Positions 1 through 5,748 are shown, counted from the stretch's first letter. The stretch: 5,748 nt of DNA from Candidatus Aminicenantota bacterium (GCA_030673995.1 DAOUYU010000117.1:1-5748), one strand, 5' to 3'. Notes: generated by a model from the sequence alone, not told the origin. Program-made: numbers and translations.

Positions 1-192
1 AATGAAAAAATTGCCAAAGCTATTTATGGAAAGAAGCAACCGAATGTCTGCGGATATTTTATATTATCTTCGAGCAAAACTGAGGTGGCCTCGATGAATA
101 AAAAGACCGTCCTCACTCCTAAAACGATAAAACAAGTTAAATATGAACAACTCAAACCTTATTTGTCCGATCATTGGGAAAAAAGAGAATAA
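1..192 (+). CDS. 3' end of an unrecognised gene (last 63 residues)
   Basis: Frame 1 is open from the first base to a TAA at 190-192, giving 63 residues that end in SDHWEKRE. I do not recognise the family. The visible part is hydrophilic and rich in lysine, with a short apolar stretch (CGYFILSS) near residues 17-24 and no membrane helix or metal motif. The stop lies 35 bases before the phosphoribosyltransferase start on the same strand, so it could be the upstream member of the same transcript. An internal ATG at 94 could give a smaller product, but the continuous open frame from the window edge makes a truncated larger gene more likely. It is not known whether it takes part in purine metabolism. 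Confidence 0.6.
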   Translation, partial: NEKIAKAIYGKKQPNVCGYFILSSSKTEVASMNKKTVLTPKTIKQVKYEQLKPYLSDHWEKRE

Positions 193-210
193 TACACTAT
201 ATAATCCCCC

Positions 211-214
211 GGAG
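211..214 (+). promoter_or_regulatory. Weak, distant ribosome binding site of the phosphoribosyltransferase gene
   Basis: GGAG is the only Shine-Dalgarno-like element before the ATG at 228, and its spacing of 13 bases is longer than usual. The protein has no other methionine, so there is no alternative ATG. A TTG at 354 would give a protein of canonical HPRT length, but no SD-like sequence precedes it. The 228 start is therefore kept, with modest certainty. Confidence 0.4.
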
Positions 215-227
215 ACGTGTTTAAAGC

Positions 228-941
228 ATGAATCGAAAAATTGATTACGAAAACATCATAAAAATACCTGAAGAAGGAATTTCACTCACAAAAGGCGATA
301 TTTCGGCACTGCCTGACATTCCATCTCCTCAAAGAAATAAAATAGACACGGTTTTGATTCCGGAAACATGTTTAAGGAAAAGAATCCATGCTTTAGCCCG
401 GTCAATCTGTGAAGATTACACGAACACAAAAGAATTAAATCTTGTCATTGTCCTAAAAGGTGCGTTTGTTTTTGCTTCAGACCTGGGAAGAGAAATCTAC
501 AATATCTTTGGATTGAAAGGTCCGGAAATCAAAGTTGACTTTATTAAAGCCGTAACTTACGGAGAAGAAATAAAGCGTACTGAAGAGACAAAAAGAACAG
601 TTAAAATAGAATTAAGGCCAAAAACCCTCGAAGGAAAAGATGTTTTGCTCATAGAAGATATCGTTGACCAGGGCTTCACATTATATGAGATCAAGCAAGA
701 ACTGCTGGAAAAAGAAAACCTCAAATCATTAAGGATCTGTGCCTTACTCAATAAAATATTAAAAAATCCGTCAACTGAAGTCCAAGAAATAAAAAACAGG
801 CTCGATATTGAATACGTGGGATTTGAGATCCCTGACAGATGGATTGCCGGTTATGGGATCGATGCGGGAGATGATTTCAGGCATTTACCCTTTATCATAA
901 CTGTTAAAGAAAGTTATTATTTGAGTAGAAAAGATGAGTAA
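228..941 (+). CDS. hpt: Hypoxanthine phosphoribosyltransferase-like protein (purine salvage)
   Basis: This 237-residue cytoplasmic type I phosphoribosyltransferase probably joins hypoxanthine (perhaps also guanine) to PRPP, giving IMP (GMP) and pyrophosphate. Visible HPRT landmarks, in order: the PPi-loop LKG at 76-78 in VLKGAFVFASDL; a TY pair at 110-111 in place of the usual SY of the flexible loop; the PRPP motif at 139-152 (LLIEDIVDQGFTL) with acidic E143, D144 and D147; the base-contacting lysine K176 in LLNK; VGFEIPDRW at 197-205 with D203; and a late arginine R218. Two oddities: the PRPP loop reads D-Q-G where the family nearly always has D-T-G, and about 38 residues precede the point where typical HPRTs begin. 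The 3' end overlaps the adenine deaminase start by 8 bases, which supports a role in using the hypoxanthine that enzyme makes. The fold assignment is firm; the exact base preference is inferred. Confidence 0.87.
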   Translation: MNRKIDYENIIKIPEEGISLTKGDISALPDIPSPQRNKIDTVLIPETCLRKRIHALARSICEDYTNTKELNLVIVLKGAFVFASDLGREIYNIFGLKGPEIKVDFIKAVTYGEEIKRTEETKRTVKIELRPKTLEGKDVLLIEDIVDQGFTLYEIKQELLEKENLKSLRICALLNKILKNPSTEVQEIKNRLDIEYVGFEIPDRWIAGYGIDAGDDFRHLPFIITVKESYYLSRKDE

Positions 942-2712
942 AAAAACAGCCATGTATGATCTGATATTGAAAAAAGGAGACATTATTGATGTCCGGTCTA
1001 AACAGATCTATAGAGGGGATGTTTTAGTTCAGAACAATATTATCGTTGGAATAGAATCTTCGCAAAATAAAAAGGCAAAAAAGACAGTCGATATTCAAGG
1101 AAAATATATTGCTCCAGGATTTATTGACAGCCATCTTCACATTGAAAGCAGCATGCTCAGTCCGCTGGAGTTTTCCAAAGAAGCTGCAAAACACGGAACA
1201 ACGGCAATATTCGTTGATCCTCATGAGATCGCCAATGTTCTCGGCAGAAAGGGTATAGAACTTTTTCTAGAACAATCCGACCTAGTTCCTCTGGATATGT
1301 TTATTGGAATTCCTTCCTGTGTCCCTGCAACCCATTTAGAGGACGCAGGTGGTTGTATAACGATTGATGATATCAAGGAGCTTCTTCCAGACAGAAAGGT
1401 TTTCGGTTTAGCTGAAATGATGAATTTTCCCGGAATTATCTATGGCCTGGGAGATGCTAGAGAGAAAGTGGATCTTGTTTTTAATGCTGGAAAAGTAGTC
1501 GATGGGCATTGCCCAGGTGTCACAGGCAAAGATCTAAAAACATACATCTCAAACGGCAAAAATGATAACGCTGTCAGAATTATGTCGGATCATGAGTCGA
1601 CTCATCCGGATGAGGTTTTAGAAAAGCACAATCTGGGTATGCACATTGCTCTGAGATACGGCAGTGCTGCAAAAGACCTGGAAAGAATTCTGCCCAAACT
1701 GCTAAGAGAAAATTTGAAGCTGGATGGGTTTATGCTTTGCTCTGACGATTTAGACCCTGTAGAGCTCTATGAGAAAGGACATGTCGATCGTATCATCAGA
1801 AAAGTAAGGAATATTATTCAGGAGAACTCAAGGCTGAGCCTTGAGCAGTCTGCTATTTTGGCTCTTTCCTTAGCCACAGTAAATCCAGCCAGATATTTTT
1901 CAAGATTTTTTAGGTTACATGATTATCCGGAACACGGAGAAATTGAAGTTGGCAAAAAAGCAAATCTCGTTATCTTCGAGTCTCTGGAAAATATGGAGAT
2001 AGAAAAGGTCATCTACAATGGAGAAATGATTGTCGATAATAAGGAATATATTGGTGATAATCCAGATTATGATTATTCGGATTTCCTGGGTAAAGTCAAC
2101 ACAGGAAAGACATTCCTGCCAGATGATTTTGTAATTAAATCCCCCGGAAAAAAGACAAGATTTGATGTCAAAGTCATAGAGATAATCGAAGGAAGTTTAG
2201 TAACAAAACAAAAAATATTGCCCTTTGAAGCCTGCGATGATGAATTGAAGGCCGCTCCAGAAAAGGATATTGCAAAAATCGCTGTTATTGAAAGACACAA
2301 GGCTTCTGGCTCTTATTCTCTGGGTTTTGTTCAAGGTTTAGGCCTAAAAAAGGGAGCTATCGCATCTACTGTTGCTCATGACAGCCATAATCTCATAGTA
2401 GCTGGTGCCGATGACGAATCCATGGCTAAGGCTTCGAATTATTTGAGTGAAAAAGGCGGAGGAATGGTTGTAGTAGTGGATAAAATTGATTATTTTCCTT
2501 TAAAGATCGGGGGCCTCATGTCCACCTCTCCAATCGAAAAGGTAAGTGAGGAATACAAGAACATAAAAGAGACTGTTAAGGCAACCGGTTCCTCCCTGGA
2601 AAATGTTTTTATGACAATGGCCTTCCTAGCCCTTCCCGTCATACCAAAGCTAAGGATCACTAACAGGGGTCTGGTTGACGTAGAAAAATTTGAATTTGTA
2701 GATTTATATTAA
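934..2712 (+). CDS. ade: Adenine deaminase (adenine aminohydrolase)
   Basis: This 592-residue amidohydrolase-superfamily enzyme converts adenine to hypoxanthine and ammonia in the cytoplasm. Its length is close to that of E. coli Ade (about 588). Visible landmarks: the metal-binding HxH in DSHLHIESSM (H67, H69); DPHEIANVLG at 95-104; GLAEMMNFPG at 158-167 with E161; DGHCPG at 190-195; the SDHES segment at 218-222; CSDDLDP at 269-275; and the Ade-specific C-terminal part with ERHKASG at 453-459, TVAHDSHN at 479-486 and LALPVIPKLRIT near 565-576. The end (GLVDVEKFEF) also matches the family. The chosen ATG overlaps the previous gene by 8 bases (ATGAGTAA), a translational-coupling arrangement. 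A second ATG at 952 (residue 7) is possible, because neither start has a strong Shine-Dalgarno sequence. The enzyme feeds hypoxanthine to the adjacent phosphoribosyltransferase. A palindromic terminator follows directly. No missing catalytic residue was seen. Confidence 0.96.
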   Translation: MSKKTAMYDLILKKGDIIDVRSKQIYRGDVLVQNNIIVGIESSQNKKAKKTVDIQGKYIAPGFIDSHLHIESSMLSPLEFSKEAAKHGTTAIFVDPHEIANVLGRKGIELFLEQSDLVPLDMFIGIPSCVPATHLEDAGGCITIDDIKELLPDRKVFGLAEMMNFPGIIYGLGDAREKVDLVFNAGKVVDGHCPGVTGKDLKTYISNGKNDNAVRIMSDHESTHPDEVLEKHNLGMHIALRYGSAAKDLERILPKLLRENLKLDGFMLCSDDLDPVELYEKGHVDRIIRKVRNIIQENSRLSLEQSAILALSLATVNPARYFSRFFRLHDYPEHGEIEVGKKANLVIFESLENMEIEKVIYNGEMIVDNKEYIGDNPDYDYSDFLGKVNTGKTFLPDDFVIKSPGKKTRFDVKVIEIIEGSLVTKQKILPFEACDDELKAAPEKDIAKIAVIERHKASGSYSLGFVQGLGLKKGAIASTVAHDSHNLIVAGADDESMAKASNYLSEKGGGMVVVVDKIDYFPLKIGGLMSTSPIEKVSEEYKNIKETVKATGSSLENVFMTMAFLALPVIPKLRITNRGLVDVEKFEFVDLY

Positions 2713-2717
2713 AAAAT

Positions 2718-2745
2718 AAAAAAAAGGGGACAGTCCCCTTTTTTC
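2718..2745. terminator. Bidirectional rho-independent terminator between converging genes
   Basis: A G/C-rich stem pairs GGGGA (2726-2730) with TCCCC (2734-2738) around a 3-base loop. It is flanked by an A-run (2718-2725) and a T-run (2739-2744), so on either strand the hairpin is followed by U residues. It lies 5 bases after the ade stop and about 23 bases beyond the stop of the converging small membrane protein gene, the right place to end both transcripts. The near-perfect palindrome could alternatively be a copy of a dispersed REP-like element, which cannot be tested within this window. Confidence 0.85.
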
Positions 2746-2767
2746 TGGAGGGAGCGCGGCAATCTCA

Positions 2768-3070
2768 TCAAAAGGAATGATCACTATAAGGTGGGGCATG
2801 ACTGTCTACAGGAGGACCTACTGAGATTTGAGTAGATTTTTTCTTTTTAAATTTTATATAGCCCCAAAGCCACAGCAGAAAGCCCAATCCCAGGCTCACC
2901 AAGAAAATAGTCCATGAAATCTTAAAAGCCTTTTGTTCTAACTCTTTAAAGGAGCCTATGGCTACTTCGGTCCAGAAAACAAGCCATATAAACCAGGCAA
3001 CTCTCCACAGCCAGACATACCAGGCCCTTTTTCTTATCTTCAAAATACTGTATATTCTCTCATCCACCAT
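2768..3070 (-). CDS. Small Trp-rich membrane protein, candidate RdhB-type anchor
   Basis: The product has 100 residues and two predicted membrane helices, about 17-38 and 51-72, joined by a charged loop (FKELEQKAFK). A lysine cluster (KFKKKK, 73-78) and a soluble tail with GPPVDSHAPP follow. There are nine tryptophans, seven of them in or beside the helices. The start is 3 bases after the rdhA stop, and its ribosome binding site lies in the last rdhA codons, so translation is probably coupled. Known reductive dehalogenases are paired with a small hydrophobic protein (RdhB/PceB, about 90-105 residues, two or three helices) thought to anchor the exported catalytic subunit, usually encoded directly downstream as here. 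I see no clear sequence similarity to PceB as I remember it, so the anchor role rests on position, size and topology. By the positive-inside rule, the lysine cluster after helix 2 and the basic stretch before helix 1 (KIRKR) put both ends in the cytoplasm and the loop outside. Confidence 0.75.
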   Translation of the reverse strand: MVDERIYSILKIRKRAWYVWLWRVAWFIWLVFWTEVAIGSFKELEQKAFKISWTIFLVSLGLGFLLWLWGYIKFKKKKSTQISVGPPVDSHAPPYSDHSF

Positions 3071-3073
3071 TGC

Positions 3074-4420
3074 TCACCCCTTTCCTTGAGTGGTGTCAAT
3101 GCCGTATTCAGGCAAGTTGAGTGACCACCATTTTTCAGCGCTCTTTTGCCTTCCGTAGCCGAAGGCTTCGTCCATGTGTGTGAAAAGTCCATTCAATACC
3201 GGGATTTTGGCGCTGGTTGCCTTAACGATATCATGAATCATTGTTTTGTCCTTTTTCGACCAGGGACACACAGCAAGGCAGATGCTGCAGCCTGAAGTCG
3301 ATTCCCGCCAGTAAGCCAGACATTGGGGAGAATCCTCAAACCAGGCCTGATGCCCAGGATTATTCCATTCACCTTTCACGCTTAAACTCGGTTCATCGTC
3401 AAACGAAAGGCACTTAGCCGGGCAGGCTTCAGCACAGCGTTTACAGACCTTACAGAATTCCATGAGCCCAAAATCTATTGGCTTGTCAAGTGCTAATTCC
3501 ATGTTTGTTAAGACTTTGGCCAGGCGGACCATCGGCCCAAATTCAGGAGTAATCAGCCGATTGGTTCGTCCCAGCTCTCCCAGTCCTGCATCCACGGCAA
3601 TGGCAACACTCGAGCCCAAGTCATTCACGCTGGGAATCGCCACATATCCCAATCCTCTGATAAACTCAGCCAGTCCTGCTACAAGGAATTCGCACCGGCT
3701 GTAGCCCATAGAAGAGCCTGCACTGCCGATAGCAGTCGGAGAACATTGAATATTTTCTAAGGACATCTGGACGCTCAGCGATATGGCATAATTACAATCA
3801 TCGGGGATGACAAGCTTTTCTTTATTCTCATAAGGCTGTTTAACAGGCTCAAAAACAATTCTCTTCCCTCTCTCCCTGGAATGAATATGTCTTCGGTCGA
3901 GATAGGTAATGCCCACAGTAGCGGCCCCAAAATAACGAGCAGCCGCTTTAATGAGCTGGGCCGCTTCTTCCGGACTTCCACTGTATTTTTTCACTTCTCG
4001 CAGTTCAGGGGTCATCACCGATATTCGTTTCCAGGAGCGTGTGCCTCTGTTTAAACCGCCCATCCGAGAAATAATCCAGCCGGCATCTGCCAGTGCCCGG
4101 TCTTCAAGCCTGTAGCCCGGGCGGTTTTCCTTGTAATACTCCATCCTTTTTGCTTCGCTTCTTCTCATCAGCTCTTTTTCTCTTTTCGAGCCATAATATC
4201 TGGTGAAAGAACCGAATACATTTTTTCTTGAGTTAAACCTTGAATAGACCTTGTCGTCTATGGCCAATTTAGGACTTAAAGTCGTCTCAACCCACCAGGG
4301 ATGGCCGCCTTTGTTTAAATGAGAATATGAAGCGGGTGTATTCAAGCCTGAAACCAGGCCACCACCAACCATAAATCCTGTGCCTCCAAAGCCAAACTTA
4401 AAAAAATCTCTTCGATTCAT
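3074..4420 (-). CDS. rdhA: Reductive dehalogenase catalytic subunit (corrinoid/iron-sulfur, Tat-exported)
   Basis: This 448-residue protein belongs to the RdhA/PceA family, which removes halogen from organohalides on the outer face of the cytoplasmic membrane, usually as a respiratory terminal reductase. The N-terminus carries a twin-arginine signal (R3-R4-D-F-F-K) followed by a glycine-rich apolar segment to about residue 27. The C-terminal part has two 4Fe-4S motifs: C323, C326, C329, C333 (CxxCxxCxxxCP), and C367 with C378, C381, C385. Between them and the signal lies the corrinoid-binding catalytic domain. Y240 (MGYSR), N266 (SVNDLG) and R299 (PMVRL) have the same mutual spacing as the catalytic Tyr246, Asn272 and Arg305 of Sulfurospirillum PceA. 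The conserved ending WWSLNLPEYGIDTT is present. Epoxyqueuosine reductase (QueG) shares the cofactors, but it lacks a Tat signal and this C-terminus. A strong AAAGGAG site lies 7 bases before the ATG. The substrate cannot be predicted. No rdhC, rdhT or regulator gene is in the window. Confidence 0.94.
   Translation of the reverse strand: MNRRDFFKFGFGGTGFMVGGGLVSGLNTPASYSHLNKGGHPWWVETTLSPKLAIDDKVYSRFNSRKNVFGSFTRYYGSKREKELMRRSEAKRMEYYKENRPGYRLEDRALADAGWIISRMGGLNRGTRSWKRISVMTPELREVKKYSGSPEEAAQLIKAAARYFGAATVGITYLDRRHIHSRERGKRIVFEPVKQPYENKEKLVIPDDCNYAISLSVQMSLENIQCSPTAIGSAGSSMGYSRCEFLVAGLAEFIRGLGYVAIPSVNDLGSSVAIAVDAGLGELGRTNRLITPEFGPMVRLAKVLTNMELALDKPIDFGLMEFCKVCKRCAEACPAKCLSFDDEPSLSVKGEWNNPGHQAWFEDSPQCLAYWRESTSGCSICLAVCPWSKKDKTMIHDIVKATSAKIPVLNGLFTHMDEAFGYGRQKSAEKWWSLNLPEYGIDTTQGKG
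3077..3083 (-). promoter_or_regulatory. Ribosome binding site of the small membrane protein gene, inside the rdhA 3' end
   Basis: Read on the - strand, AAAGGGG followed by TGAGCA precedes the ATG at 3070. The purine tract forms the last lysine and glycine codons of rdhA and abuts its TGA stop (3076-3074). A ribosome finishing rdhA would sit on this site, which suggests coupled production of the two proteins. Confidence 0.75.
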
Positions 4421-4427
4421 CAGTATA

Positions 4428-4448
4428 CTCCTTTATTTTCCTTTATTA
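4428..4448 (-). promoter_or_regulatory. rdhA ribosome binding site within a 10-base tandem repeat
   Basis: On the - strand, AAAGGAG (4434-4428) lies 7 bases before the rdhA ATG and is an excellent Shine-Dalgarno site. The 10-base unit containing it (4429-4438 on the + strand) is repeated immediately upstream (4439-4448) with 9 of 10 bases identical, giving a second AAAGGA core 10 bases farther away. The whole element fits in the 34-base gap after the upstream channel gene, and no promoter is evident there. Confidence 0.7.
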
Positions 4449-4454
4449 TTTCTT

Positions 4455-5516
4455 TCAATCATTCTCTTTTGTGATGACAGTTCTGGTAGGAAAAGGAATC
4501 TCGATATTGGCCTTGTTCAGGGCATTATAGATCTCATCTATCATCTTGAGCTGAGTAGAATAAGCTTCAGCGTAATTTTTCACCCATGCTCTGGCGACAA
4601 AATCCAGGGAAAAATCGGACATTTTCAAAAACTGAACCACCGTCTCAGGTTCTTCAATGACAGAATCTATTTTTTTTACAGCATCAAGGACGACCCTTCG
4701 AACTTTTTCTGTATCCGTACCATATCCAACACCAAAATTCACGTTGACCCGGATCGAAATATCCGGCTGGGTGAAATTCTTGATTTTAGAATTGGCCAGA
4801 TATCCATTGGGGATATGTATCACTTCATGGTCAAAGGTCTTCAATTTTGTGCTTCTCAAGCCGACATCCAGAATAAGCCCCATTTCTCCTGATTCCAGCT
4901 GCACCTTGTCTCCCACTTTAAACGTTCTATCCAGGACAAGCTGGAGCCCTCCCAGGATGTTACTTAAGGAATCTTTTACAGCCAAACCGATGGCAAGCGC
5001 GCCAATTCCAGCTGTTGCCAGAAGAGGGCTTATATTTATTTTCCAGGCATTAAAAACAAAAATCACGGCTAAAATGATAACCACAGCTTTTAATATTTTC
5101 TGGAGGAAGGGAATCAGCCTTTCATCTGTTGAGGTTTTTGTCTTGAATTTCCACTCCTTCGTCCACTGTTGGGCAAAACTTCCGATGATCTTAAAAAGAA
5201 AAACACCGATAACAATAATCAAAAATGTGTTGATGACACTATCGGAAACAGTTGTCCTGAACTCAAAGCGCTGCAGAAGACCCTGCAGTCCAATCCTGAT
5301 TCCCAGCAAAAGGACGATATAAAAAATGATAGCGGAGAGACTATTGACGATTATATCATCAATTTTTGTCTTCGTCTTCTTAGTAAGGGGTTTTAACACC
5401 TTCTTCAGGATGAATTTGGACAGGAGAGCAAGAATGAACGTAATGACCAGGGCTGACAAAAACCTTAAATACGTATTTCCGGAGATGAATTGAACGGCAT
5501 CATTTATAAATTCCAT
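4455..5516 (-). CDS. MscS-family mechanosensitive ion channel
   Basis: This 353-residue inner-membrane protein probably opens under membrane tension to release solutes during hypo-osmotic shock. Predicted helices lie near residues 17-36, 58-77, 94-112 and 139-157, followed by the pore-lining MscS helix at about 163-190 (ATAGIGALAIGLAVKDSLSN). The beta domain signature comes next (DRTFKVGDKV at 196-205, GEMGLILDVGLRSTKL at 210-225, IPNGYLANSKI at 235-245), then the alpha/beta domain, ending in the family's typical IEIPFPTRTV at 338-347. It is longer than E. coli MscS (286 residues) because of extra N-terminal helices. The start at 5516 is chosen because AAGGAG lies 8 bases upstream. A longer frame from an ATG at 5555 would begin on the last base of the -10 box and so outside the transcript. 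rdhA begins 34 bases after the stop, so the two are probably co-transcribed. A functional link between them is not established. Confidence 0.93.
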   Translation of the reverse strand: MEFINDAVQFISGNTYLRFLSALVITFILALLSKFILKKVLKPLTKKTKTKIDDIIVNSLSAIIFYIVLLLGIRIGLQGLLQRFEFRTTVSDSVINTFLIIVIGVFLFKIIGSFAQQWTKEWKFKTKTSTDERLIPFLQKILKAVVIILAVIFVFNAWKINISPLLATAGIGALAIGLAVKDSLSNILGGLQLVLDRTFKVGDKVQLESGEMGLILDVGLRSTKLKTFDHEVIHIPNGYLANSKIKNFTQPDISIRVNVNFGVGYGTDTEKVRRVVLDAVKKIDSVIEEPETVVQFLKMSDFSLDFVARAWVKNYAEAYSTQLKMIDEIYNALNKANIEIPFPTRTVITKEND

Positions 5517-5522
5517 TGTTAT

Positions 5523-5530
5523 CTCTCCTT
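5523..5530 (-). promoter_or_regulatory. Ribosome binding site that fixes the channel gene start
   Basis: On the - strand, AAGGAGAG precedes the ATG at 5516, with 8 bases between AAGGAG and the start codon. This favours 5516 over the upstream in-frame ATG at 5555, which has only a weak AGG nearby. Confidence 0.8.
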
Positions 5531-5554
5531 CATAGCCTTTGTTACTTATTAGCA

Positions 5555-5583
5555 TTTATACCTGAACTGATTGTGTATTTCAA
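5555..5583 (-). promoter_or_regulatory. Sigma70-type promoter of the channel-dehalogenase operon
   Basis: On the - strand, TTGAAA (5583-5578) and TATAAA (5560-5555) are separated by exactly 17 bases. Each box matches five of six consensus positions. The predicted transcript start is about 5547-5549, giving a leader of roughly 32 bases before the channel ATG at 5516. No operator palindrome typical of a dedicated rdh regulator is obvious around it, so the unit may be expressed constitutively or controlled from sites beyond the window. Confidence 0.65.
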
Positions 5584-5630
5584 TTTGTTTTATGAGTTAA
5601 CGAGTTTGGGATAAGGCGAAAAATTGAGAA

Positions 5631-5748
5631 TCAAAGGTTATCAATAGTGAGCCAACGGATCAAGATTCGTCTTGTTTCGTTTTCCTCTATGGAAAAGGTC
5701 ACATAAATTGCGTCTAAATTGAACTTCATCTTCTCGGCCCATTCGATA
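5631..5748 (-). CDS. 3' end of an unrecognised reading frame at the right edge
   Basis: On the - strand, one frame is open from the window edge (first full codon at 5747) to a TGA at 5633-5631, giving 38 residues with a protein-like composition (for example LDAIYVTFSIEENE). The tail is charged, with no membrane segment or known motif. The ATG at residue 7 could also make this a 32-residue peptide. The pattern LDAIYVTF followed by an EE-rich segment faintly recalls the first strand and loop of a universal-stress/KdpD-like domain, but it stops too early to confirm. It ends 47 bases before the -35 box of the channel promoter. Too little is visible to assign a function. Confidence 0.35.
   Translation of the reverse strand, partial: IEWAEKMKFNLDAIYVTFSIEENETRRILIRWLTIDNL

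Noticed and set aside
200..205. Perfect TATAAT hexamer upstream of the phosphoribosyltransferase gene
   Set aside because: No acceptable -35 box lies 16-18 bases upstream (the best, TTGGGA, is 20 away). A transcript starting about 7 bases downstream would begin at the GGAG ribosome site and so lack it.
3462..3704. 80-codon + strand open frame inside rdhA
   Set aside because: It is antisense to the conserved catalytic region of rdhA and has no recognisable features.
3074..4420. Epoxyqueuosine reductase (QueG) as the identity of the iron-sulfur corrinoid protein
   Set aside because: QueG shares the cofactors but is cytoplasmic. The twin-arginine signal, the PceA-like Tyr/Asn/Arg spacing and the WWSLNLPEYGIDTT end favour RdhA.
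4380..4892. 170-codon + strand open frame across the start of rdhA and the 3' end of the channel gene
   Set aside because: It is antisense to two strongly supported genes and spans their junction. Its translation shows no family features, so it is a shadow frame.
4657..5322. 221-codon + strand open frame opposite the channel gene
   Set aside because: It is wholly antisense to a clear MscS-family gene. The serine/threonine-rich translation mirrors the codons of the real gene and shows no domain.
5592..5640. Possible hairpin GATAA...TTATC beyond the right-edge reading frame
   Set aside because: The stem is only about five A/T-rich pairs with a long loop and no T-run, too weak to call a terminator.

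Overview
The window looks like chromosomal DNA of an anaerobic bacterium of low to moderate G+C content. The anaerobe call rests on a Tat-exported, corrinoid/iron-sulfur reductive dehalogenase. The phylum cannot be fixed from the sequence. No rRNA, tRNA, CRISPR array, transposase or integrase gene is visible.

Layout: on the + strand (1-2712) are the 3' end of an unrecognised gene, a hypoxanthine phosphoribosyltransferase-like gene and a full-length adenine deaminase gene. The last two overlap by 8 bases and form a compact purine-salvage pair: adenine is deaminated to hypoxanthine, which is then joined to PRPP to give IMP. This + strand unit ends at a strong palindromic, probably bidirectional terminator near 2726-2744, where it meets a converging - strand unit.

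The - strand unit (read from about 5550 down to 2768) starts at a good sigma70-type promoter (TTGAAA, 17 bases, TATAAA). It encodes an MscS-family mechanosensitive channel, a reductive dehalogenase catalytic subunit (RdhA), and a tryptophan-rich two-helix membrane protein. The last starts 3 bases after the rdhA stop and occupies the position of the RdhB/PceB membrane anchor. Spacing of 34 and 3 bases suggests one transcript. The inferred picture is an exported dehalogenase held at the membrane by the small protein, with a channel gene upstream whose link to dehalogenation is unknown. At the right edge, still on the - strand, is the 3' end of another unrecognised reading frame.

The most notable content is the dehalogenase operon, with its divergent small membrane partner and the leading MscS gene, followed by a salvage phosphoribosyltransferase with a substituted PRPP loop and an N-terminal extension. 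I did not find convincing evidence of a wholly new type of system.
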